In this document: piece by piece, positions 1 to 6,087 of the stretch
Numbering within the stretch: position 1 is the stretch's first letter
Layout of the letters: each line of letters starts with the position of its first letter
Origin: Bacteroidota bacterium
Lineage (GTDB): Bacteria; Bacteroidota; Ignavibacteria; Kapaibacteriales; UBA2268
Length of the DNA stretch: 23,391 nucleotides
Reading direction: 5' to 3'
NCBI GenBank assembly: GCA_027371665.1
Contig: DAHXMP010000475.1
Coordinates: 1 to 23,391, forward strand
Translations under genes and position numbers: made by a program
Notes under the pieces: model-generated
The model's input: only the letters and a program-made list of their open reading frames with translations
Database searches by the model: none
Told to the model about the DNA's origin: nothing

Positions 1-1
1 T

Positions 2-688
2 GTAGATTATGTTATCAAGGGAGCTTATTACTGGAACGGGGATAAGGACTTGTCATTTACTGCAAGTTCTGCATATGACCCAGAATATCTTTATATGACA
101 GTTAATGTTACTGACGATAATGTTGTTTATAATTTCAACGATTTTGTTCCTTCAGATTATATTGAAGTATGGTTCGATATCAAACCGCCGGATACAGATG
201 AAAATCTTATTGTTGATAAATTGCAGGGAAAATCCGAAAATAAAGATGAAGAAGAAAAAGGGGTATTCTGCTTCAAAATTCTTTTAGGTGATTTTCACGA
301 AAAGAAGGCATTTATTAAAGAGGTCAGTTCCACTGAAAGATTATATAAATTTCAGAAGGATGCAGCATCTTGGATTAAAGCAGTATCAACCCTCACTCCC
401 GGTGGATATTCAGTAAAATTCAGAATACCTCTACTTCTTTTCGGATTTGACGGGCCGCCGATAGAAGAAAAAAAACTAACAAGATTAGGATGTACTGTTG
501 TAGTTCATGATATTGACAATCAGTACCGACCTGAAGAAGAAACACAAATGGCAACATCAATATTTGACTCTGCAAATCCGGCAACATACGGAACAATGAT
601 GTTGGTGCCACAGGATAAATGGTATGGAGAAGTAATTAACATTTACCAGGAGGATGTCCTGAGATACCTAACAGAACTTGGATTTTAA
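2..688 (+). CDS. CBM9/DOMON-like beta-sandwich protein, 3' part (5' end outside window)
   Basis: The frame is open from base 2 to the TAA at 686-688, so this is the C-terminal 228 residues of a longer protein. The TTG at 50 lies inside the domain and is not a credible start. The visible part begins with a pattern typical of carbohydrate-binding module family 9 and related DOMON-like sandwiches: a Tyr-Trp-Asn-Gly strand, then 'PEYLYMTVNVTDDNV' and 'SDYIEVWFDI', in which the ligand is held between beta sheets. In that superfamily the fold binds either sugars (CBM9) or heme b (ethylbenzene-dehydrogenase gamma-subunit-like). The next genes encode c-type cytochromes, so the heme-binding alternative deserves attention, but nothing here decides it. 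The family call rests on pattern recognition only. Export is likely but the signal peptide is outside the window. A hairpin lies about 75 nt downstream of the stop. Confidence 0.6.
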   Translation, partial: VDYVIKGAYYWNGDKDLSFTASSAYDPEYLYMTVNVTDDNVVYNFNDFVPSDYIEVWFDIKPPDTDENLIVDKLQGKSENKDEEEKGVFCFKILLGDFHEKKAFIKEVSSTERLYKFQKDAASWIKAVSTLTPGGYSVKFRIPLLLFGFDGPPIEEKKLTRLGCTVVVHDIDNQYRPEEETQMATSIFDSANPATYGTMMLVPQDKWYGEVINIYQEDVLRYLTELGF

Positions 689-763
689 AGCACTATTCTT
701 TCTTAACAATTAAATTAAAAAAAATTTAGTAATGCCTAAATATCGTCTTAGGCTAAACTCTAT

Positions 764-810
764 GAAAGCAAGAACTATTCTTGCTTTCGGGGCAAAAAAA
801 TTTTTTTTTT
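764..810 (+). terminator. Hairpin with displaced T-tract, probable terminator of the upstream gene
   Basis: A perfect 11-bp inverted repeat (GAAAGCAAGAA at 764-774 and its complement at 778-788) encloses a 3-nt loop. It is followed by GGGGC, seven A and ten T (801-810). The T-tract is 12 nt from the stem, so it is not a textbook intrinsic terminator. A smaller hairpin (GCCTAA 734-739 / TTAGGC 748-753) precedes it. The rest of the 250-nt gap before the next gene is very AT-rich and shows no gene. Confidence 0.45.
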
Positions 811-938
811 CTTTATATTTCCGTATATTGTATATGATTATTGGACAAAAAGTTCTTTTAGTCAAATTAACATTGATTTAAATAATTTTTAATAAATTTT
901 TTTGAACTTTTGTTACAAATTTTAAAAGGAGATTAGTA

Positions 939-1982
939 TTGAAAAATTATGCAACAATTATTAGGAAGTCTTTTATACTGCTAATGGCGTTATCGCTCAG
1001 CATAGCAATAATATCATGTACCGGACCGGAAGGGCCTGCAGGAAAAGACGGAGCAACAGGAACAGCGGTGTGCAAAGTATGTCACAGTGACAATACCTTT
1101 ATGTATGCTAAGATGATGCAGTATGATAATTCACAACATGCTTTGGGTGTAAATTTTCAGCGTAATACTAATACATGCGCCCCTTGCCACACAAGTGAGG
1201 GATATAGGGAAACAGCAGTTACAGGAGCTGATACGACTGTGGCGACTATCCAAAATCCTACAACAATCAATTGCCGTACCTGCCATTTTATACATACAAA
1301 TTTTGATACAACCGACTTTAACTTAACATTTACAAAAACTGTTAACTTAAGAATCGGCGGCCAAATGACACATGATATTGGTAAAGGCAATTTATGTGCT
1401 AAATGCCACCAGGGAAGACCTACAAGCCCGATGCCTGTGCTCGGAGGTGACAGTGTATCTATTACCAGTTCTCACTGGGGACCACATCACAGCCCGGTTG
1501 CTAATATGTTAAACGGCAATGGAGCTTTTGAATATACACAAGGCAGTTATGCCTCTCCCCATCTTAATGTTCCGGACGGTTGTGTAACATGCCACATGGC
1601 TACTGCAATAGGCAACCAAGCCGGCGGACATACCTGGAGAATGTCAACCGGCACGACAGATAATGTTGCCGGCTGCTTGACTTGTCACTCAGGTGTTAAA
1701 AGCTTTGATATTAATGGAACTCAATCAGATGTTGAGGCAAGTTTAGTTCAGTTGAGAAACACACTTTCTACAAAAGGATGGATTGACACTACATCAAGTG
1801 GAGGCGAATACAACATGGACGTAGTAGTTGCAACATCATCTAAACCGTTAAAACTTTCAGCAAACCAGGCTGGTGCACTTTATAATTACATGATGATTGC
1901 TGCCGACAGAAGCATGGGTGTCCATAATCCGAACTACATAAAGACTCTGCTTACAGGTTCAATAAACGCTGTATCACAGTAA
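939..1982 (+). CDS. Hexaheme c-type cytochrome lipoprotein
   Basis: The 347-residue protein carries six CXXCH heme-attachment motifs: CKVCH (45-49), CAPCH (80-84), CRTCH (112-116), CAKCH (153-157), CVTCH (215-219) and CLTCH (246-250). Extra histidines that could be distal axial ligands lie between them (H67, H145, H183, H184, H208, H231). The N-terminus is a lipoprotein signal peptide with a lipobox ending at Cys27, so the mature protein should be membrane-anchored, in the periplasm or on the outer membrane. A short collagen-like run of Gly-X-Y triplets (about residues 29-43) follows the lipidated Cys and probably acts as a spacer. The start is TTG at 939, fixed by AAAGGAG at 925-931. The role is presumably electron transfer. 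It is not recognisable as nitrite reductase NrfA (no CXXCK) or another named multiheme enzyme. It has its own terminator, so it is probably monocistronic. Confidence 0.88.
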   Translation: MKNYATIIRKSFILLMALSLSIAIISCTGPEGPAGKDGATGTAVCKVCHSDNTFMYAKMMQYDNSQHALGVNFQRNTNTCAPCHTSEGYRETAVTGADTTVATIQNPTTINCRTCHFIHTNFDTTDFNLTFTKTVNLRIGGQMTHDIGKGNLCAKCHQGRPTSPMPVLGGDSVSITSSHWGPHHSPVANMLNGNGAFEYTQGSYASPHLNVPDGCVTCHMATAIGNQAGGHTWRMSTGTTDNVAGCLTCHSGVKSFDINGTQSDVEASLVQLRNTLSTKGWIDTTSSGGEYNMDVVVATSSKPLKLSANQAGALYNYMMIAADRSMGVHNPNYIKTLLTGSINAVSQ

Positions 1983-2017
1983 AAGTTGACTTTATAAAAA
2001 AGTTAATATAAACATGG

Positions 2018-2054
2018 AAAAAAGCTTCAACAATTTCTTGCTGAAGCTTTTTTT
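2018..2054 (+). terminator. Intrinsic terminator after hexaheme cytochrome gene
   Basis: Arms AAAAAAGCTTCA (2018-2029) and TGAAGCTTTTTT (2042-2053) are perfectly complementary, and three further pairs are possible inside the loop after one mismatch. The 3' arm runs into a T-tract ending at 2054. It lies 36 nt after the stop of the cytochrome gene and separates it from the next gene. Confidence 0.85.
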
Positions 2055-2114
2055 CTGTAAAATTTTTCTTATTTTTATAAAAAAAGGATATTTATTAAAA
2101 ATAAAAGGAAAGAC

Positions 2115-3335
2115 ATGAAAAAATATTTATCTCTTTTATTTGCTATTTTAATCATGACATACCTGGCTGATGCAAGGCCTGAGTATTCTATTCTTATGTC
2201 ATATGGACAGAAATGTTCGAGCTGCCATTATAATATCCAGGGTGGGGGTGTCAGGAACAATTTCGGGTGGCTGGCAAGGAAGGATATCAGCATTATTAAT
2301 CCCGAAAGTATAGGTTTGAAGGGTTTATTCGACCTTATGAGCAATAACAGTGTACTTGATGAATCAATAATGTTCGGAACAGATTTCCGCTGGCAAATGG
2401 CAAAATGGCCCCCGCCGGTTGGAAGGGATTTTATGGTAATGCAATTCAGCCCGTATCTTGTTTTACAGCCACTCAGCTGGCTCGGATTTGAAGGTTTTTA
2501 CAATATTGCCTATAATATTGCATCGGATAAAAGATTTGTCGGCCAGAATCCTTATGCTGCCAGCATGTATATTAAACCTGCAGATTACCTGCCTGCACTC
2601 AGGGTAGGTTATTTCCAGCCGCCTGTCGGAATAAAGTATGACGACCATACGGTTCTTGTGAGGCAGGTTACAGGTTATGCCAAATCGGGCGCCCGTTTTC
2701 CCGGTGCAGGAAATATTGCAAAAAATTTACCGAACATGCCGCTTATTCCTGACGATTATGCAGAACTGGGAGCACAATTAGACTACGAAGCAGTAAGCTG
2801 GCTTAGCCTTTCTGCCGGTGTATTTAATTCAAAAAACATGGAAGACCTGGTATCAATTTCAAAAACAGGACAAACCATACCAGTAGTTGACACAGGTTCA
2901 GTTTCAACTGCGTTAAGGGCTTTCGTATCTCCAAGCCTTATTGATGGAGTAAATAATTATTTGAGCGGAACATATTTTGTCAACGGAGATTTTTATATTT
3001 CAAGCCTTTCGCTCGGTATAGGATTACCCGACAAGGTTTCCTTTTTAGCTGAATACATGAGGTCTGAAAAGAAAGACAGCCGATTGACATTAAATTTTCT
3101 GGCAGAAGTTACATACCAGCTTACGGATGCCATTCTGCCATATGTCAGGGCTGAAAGAGGATGTACCAAATACAAGATTGAAAATAATCCATTTTTCTCA
3201 AACCAGTTCGTTTTCGGTGTCCATTTATATCCGCTGCCCTTCATTGATTTATTGCCTGAATACAGGATTTATAACAGCGAACAGGTTCCTGGTTATTCAT
3301 CGGAATGGACTTTCCAGATACATTTATTCTATTGA
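2115..3335 (+). CDS. Outer-membrane beta-barrel protein with one N-terminal c-heme motif
   Basis: The 406-residue protein has a cleavable signal peptide (hydrophobic residues 5-17, probable cut after Ala20). Directly after it comes one heme-attachment motif, CSSCH (34-38), followed by 'GGGVRNNFGW'. The rest alternates amphipathic strands with Gly/Tyr/Trp-rich turns and ends in an aromatic residue ('FQIHLFY'), as expected of an outer-membrane barrel inserted by BAM. A segment near residues 172-188 ('PPVGIKYDDHTVLVRQ') resembles a conserved piece I associate with barrels encoded beside cytochromes. I infer a porin-like protein with a periplasm-facing heme that could pass electrons across the outer membrane. 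The start ATG has AAGGAAAG at 2105-2112. The next gene begins 34 nt downstream with no terminator between, so the two are probably one transcript. Confidence 0.75.
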   Translation: MKKYLSLLFAILIMTYLADARPEYSILMSYGQKCSSCHYNIQGGGVRNNFGWLARKDISIINPESIGLKGLFDLMSNNSVLDESIMFGTDFRWQMAKWPPPVGRDFMVMQFSPYLVLQPLSWLGFEGFYNIAYNIASDKRFVGQNPYAASMYIKPADYLPALRVGYFQPPVGIKYDDHTVLVRQVTGYAKSGARFPGAGNIAKNLPNMPLIPDDYAELGAQLDYEAVSWLSLSAGVFNSKNMEDLVSISKTGQTIPVVDTGSVSTALRAFVSPSLIDGVNNYLSGTYFVNGDFYISSLSLGIGLPDKVSFLAEYMRSEKKDSRLTLNFLAEVTYQLTDAILPYVRAERGCTKYKIENNPFFSNQFVFGVHLYPLPFIDLLPEYRIYNSEQVPGYSSEWTFQIHLFY

Positions 3336-3369
3336 TTATTTTATTATGTCATAAATGAAAGGTGTTCAA

Positions 3370-3738
3370 ATGAAGACAATTATGAAAAATAAAAGATACT
3401 TGAGTTTTTTGATGGTTATAGTATTTGCGTCAATTATTTCTCTTTTGGTTTCATGCGAAAAAGACGAAACAATAACTTATCCTACTCCCGTAGGAGGATG
3501 TGATACTACAAATGTTTCTTATGCAAATACTCTTCAGCCGATATTTGCACGCTGTACCAGTTGTCATGGAAGTTCCGGCGGAGTCACATTAACCGATTAT
3601 AATAGTGTTAAAAGTGCTGCTGATAATGGTAAACTTGCAAATGGAGTATCACCAACCGGTACCATGTACTCATTGCTCAGTTCTTGTGAGTCACAACAGA
3701 TTTTGGCGTGGATTAACCAGGGTGCAAAGAACAATTGA
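3370..3738 (+). CDS. Monoheme c-type cytochrome lipoprotein
   Basis: The 122-residue protein starts with a basic, hydrophobic signal peptide and a lipobox ending 'LLVSC', so the mature form should be a lipoprotein. A single CTSCH motif follows 'LQPIFARC', and then 'SSGGVTLTDYNSV' and a C-terminal 'QILAWINQGAKNN'. This layout matches small Bacteroidota cytochrome c lipoproteins with one heme. The Met in 'GTMYSL' could be the distal ligand. I chose the ATG at 3370 because GAAAGGTG (3357-3364) is correctly spaced for it. An in-frame ATG at 3355 would overlap that site and add five residues. It is encoded just downstream of the heme-bearing barrel and is likely its periplasmic or surface electron partner. 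The partnership is inference. Confidence 0.82.
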   Translation: MKTIMKNKRYLSFLMVIVFASIISLLVSCEKDETITYPTPVGGCDTTNVSYANTLQPIFARCTSCHGSSGGVTLTDYNSVKSAADNGKLANGVSPTGTMYSLLSSCESQQILAWINQGAKNN

Positions 3739-3758
3739 GCATTTTGTTTTTTATATAG

Positions 3759-3793
3759 AAGGGGCTGTCTTAAAAGGGCTGCCCCTTTTTTTT
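3759..3793 (+). terminator. Intrinsic terminator after barrel/cytochrome unit
   Basis: AAGGGGC (3759-3765) pairs with GCCCCTT (3781-3787) around a 15-nt loop, and eight consecutive T follow (3786-3793). It lies 20 nt after the stop of the monoheme cytochrome gene and separates the cytochrome region from the TIR gene. Confidence 0.85.
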
Positions 3794-3810
3794 CTTAAAC
3801 CCATTATTTT

Positions 3811-3818
3811 TAATTTTG
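3811..3818 (+). promoter_or_regulatory. Possible -7 element upstream of TIR-PLP gene
   Basis: TAATTTTG matches the Bacteroidota -7 consensus TAnnTTTG. It sits just after the upstream terminator and would leave a leader of about 50 nt before the ATG at 3877. The -33 TTTG partner is not clear (TTTT at the expected place), and such octamers are fairly frequent by chance in AT-rich DNA. Confidence 0.3.
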
Positions 3819-3876
3819 ACAATTCTTATAATTCTTGCTCGTATATAATTAAAATTTTTTGAAAATAATTAAATTG

Positions 3877-5979
3877 ATGAAACAGGAAATAATTTTAAAA
3901 AGCGGCTGGATTAAAGTTGATAAAGAAGAGCTCGAGAGACTGAGATATCAAATTCGCGAAAAGTACGAATCCGAAGGGGGCAATAAAAAGTTTAATGCTC
4001 ACCTACCGAATTACGAAGAACTCAGGGAAATAATTATCAATAAACTCCACGAAATTGAAGAAGCAGATGACGTTAATATAAAAATTCAGGACATGCCGGA
4101 ATATGATATTGTTCCCGGTAATACTTTTTTCAGAAATCTTTTATATACAAATAAGTATTCAGAGAGTTTGCAATTCCAGGAATACAATATCGATGTCTGC
4201 TACCTCTTTTGTTACGGAAAAAGAAGGTTTGACCAGAAACGTTTCGAGAAAAAGCTCAGCGAAGAAAGCCACATAATAACAACTACAGAAAGAAAATGGA
4301 AAAAAATCATTGTGTCCTCCACACTCAACAATATGAGTGAAGCTGAAAAAATAGGTTCTTTCCTGAAAGACAAATTCGGAATTACTATCGAAACCGAAAT
4401 AAGGAACTCACAATCATTCAGTAAAGGGACATTGCTTGATTTGTATCACAACCTCGAATCCGGGGAACTCGTTTTTTCGGTTATAAGCCGGGATTACCTT
4501 CAAAATGAAAGCTGTACAAGAGAATTAATTGACATGACAAAGCACCATCTCGATTTATATTTAAGCCATACGTTTCATGTTTTAATGAAGGATATTTATG
4601 AAGGTGATTTTAACGTATTTGATTCACTTGGCAGGTCGGAATTACTTAAATACTGGAAACTTAGAATTGAGAAACTCGAAAAAAATCATAAGCTATTAGT
4701 CAGCGATAAAAAAGAAAAAGAATTTTATAGAAAACTACGGACTGAATTTGACGAGATAAAAAAAATTATTGAGGAAATTCACGATTTGCTGGATTTAATA
4801 AGAGAGAGCCAGCATAAAATATATTATGAGATTCTTCTTAATAAAATATCAGAACCTCAGGAACTTGAAACGCTTCTTCCCAAACAGGCAAAGCTTCATT
4901 CCATCAGTTCCTCTCTTGAGACAACATATAAAAGAATTAAAATCCCATCAACAAATAATCCAGAGAAACCTGAATTTCCACCAGAACCTTTTTATATTCC
5001 CAAATTCCCTGCATCAAAAACATTCAAAATACATGTACCCGGTTTTGATAACGTCTTGTTGAAAGATGAAAGCACAAATCCGACAGGTACTCATAAAGAC
5101 AGAATGGCATGGGAGGTTGTGATTAAGTATAAATCTCTCATTGAAAGCCTTAAATACAAGAACCAGGACTCATTGCCGCAGATGTCAATTATTTCTTCCG
5201 GTAGTGCTGCTATTGCAATTCAGCACTTGTTCAATCTTTTCAAAATTCCGACAAGGCTGAAAGTTCTTGTTGACCATAACCTGAATCACAATATTAAAGA
5301 CTCTATTAAACAAATCGGTTGTGAGCTATATGAATGTAATCTTGCAGAAAAACTTCTGACATCCGAAGAAATAAAATCCCGGACTGATAATAAGAATGGT
5401 ATCGATATAACATACAGAGAAGTGCTCGACCCTACACATGACAATTATTATGACTGGATGAGCTATGAAATTCTGCATGAAAAGCCTGATTACTGCTTTA
5501 TACCATTTGGAACAGGTGACCTTTTTATTAACGTCCTTAACATTGTTAAAATTGAATATTTCAATTCATTCGTTTCAAAGCATGACCCAAGATTTTTCAG
5601 CAATGTTGATATATTGAAAAAATGCAGTTTCCTGGGTGCGTCAACTAACTTACCATCAACAAGGCTTGACAAGTTATTTTCAAGCTTTCTCCCTTCACTC
5701 GATTCTTTTAAAAAATATATAGTAGAATTAAAAGAAGAATATGATTGTGTTGGAAGTGAGACAGATATATATAATGTTGACGAAAAGTATGTAGATAAAG
5801 CAATAGATATTGCAAGTTACGAGAAGATAAATTTTGAACCGTCGGGAATGGCAGGTTTAGCATTACTCTTGCAATTGGAAAAACAAATTCCGAAGAAGTC
5901 CCGAATTTTAATCGTTAATACAGGAAGAACAAGAGACGTAAATGAATTGATAGAATATAACAGGAAATTTCTTTCCTAA
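3877..5979 (+). CDS. TIR domain protein fused to a PLP-dependent fold-type-II (threonine-synthase-like) domain
   Basis: Residue numbers count from the ATG at 3877. A TTG at 3859 would add six residues; neither has a clear Shine-Dalgarno sequence. Domains in order: (1) residues 1-130, a domain I do not recognise, with 'MPEYDIVPGNTFFRNLLY' (73-90) and 'CYLFCYGKRRF' (108-118). (2) TIR-like domain, about 138-245, with a first strand 'KKIIVSS', 'VFSVISRDYL' and 'NESCTREL'. Glu216 sits where TIR NADases carry the catalytic glutamate of the WCxxEL motif. (3) A charged helical, probably coiled-coil segment (254-334) and a proline-rich linker (about 356-377). (4) A PLP-dependent domain, about 379-695. 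It shows 'NPTGTHKDR' with the Schiff-base lysine at Lys407, 'SSGSAA' (440-445), a phosphate-loop-like 'PFGTGD' (543-548), 'EPSGMAGLA' and 'NTGRTRD' (681-687). No signal peptide or membrane segment is seen, so it should be cytoplasmic. NAD cleavage or signalling, perhaps in phage defence, is inference. I know no characterised protein with this architecture. Confidence 0.8.
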   Translation: MKQEIILKSGWIKVDKEELERLRYQIREKYESEGGNKKFNAHLPNYEELREIIINKLHEIEEADDVNIKIQDMPEYDIVPGNTFFRNLLYTNKYSESLQFQEYNIDVCYLFCYGKRRFDQKRFEKKLSEESHIITTTERKWKKIIVSSTLNNMSEAEKIGSFLKDKFGITIETEIRNSQSFSKGTLLDLYHNLESGELVFSVISRDYLQNESCTRELIDMTKHHLDLYLSHTFHVLMKDIYEGDFNVFDSLGRSELLKYWKLRIEKLEKNHKLLVSDKKEKEFYRKLRTEFDEIKKIIEEIHDLLDLIRESQHKIYYEILLNKISEPQELETLLPKQAKLHSISSSLETTYKRIKIPSTNNPEKPEFPPEPFYIPKFPASKTFKIHVPGFDNVLLKDESTNPTGTHKDRMAWEVVIKYKSLIESLKYKNQDSLPQMSIISSGSAAIAIQHLFNLFKIPTRLKVLVDHNLNHNIKDSIKQIGCELYECNLAEKLLTSEEIKSRTDNKNGIDITYREVLDPTHDNYYDWMSYEILHEKPDYCFIPFGTGDLFINVLNIVKIEYFNSFVSKHDPRFFSNVDILKKCSFLGASTNLPSTRLDKLFSSFLPSLDSFKKYIVELKEEYDCVGSETDIYNVDEKYVDKAIDIASYEKINFEPSGMAGLALLLQLEKQIPKKSRILIVNTGRTRDVNELIEYNRKFLS

Positions 5980-5998
5980 AAAATGAAATCATTTTTTT
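5978..5998 (+). terminator. Weak hairpin at the stop codon of the TIR-PLP gene
   Basis: A stem of six A-T pairs plus T-A and G-C closes a 4-nt AAAT loop and ends in a seven-T run. It overlaps the stop codon. With one G-C pair it is a weak terminator at best. The remaining 90 nt of the convergent gap to 6087 hold nothing recognisable. Confidence 0.25.
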
Positions 5999-6087
5999 AA
6001 TCAGTATTCGATTCAGCTGAAAATAATAATTTCTTTGAGATATTTATAAGACTCTATATTATTAACAAAATCTTTAACTAAAAGAAA

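Noticed and set aside
50..688. TTG at 50 as start of the first gene
   Set aside because: The frame stays open to the window edge and the residues upstream of 50 continue the same domain.
3355..3738. ATG at 3355 as start of the monoheme cytochrome
   Set aside because: The ribosome-binding site GAAAGGTG at 3357-3364 overlaps it and suits the ATG at 3370.
3816..3849. TTGACA (3816-3821) and TATAAT (3844-3849) as a sigma-70 promoter before the TIR-PLP gene
   Set aside because: The 22-nt spacer is too long for the standard 16-18 nt, and the other signs point to Bacteroidota-like promoter rules.
3877..5979. A wider defence island around the TIR-PLP gene
   Set aside because: Neighbours are cytochrome genes on one side and a protease plus polysaccharide genes on the other; no restriction, toxin, CRISPR or integrase gene is visible.
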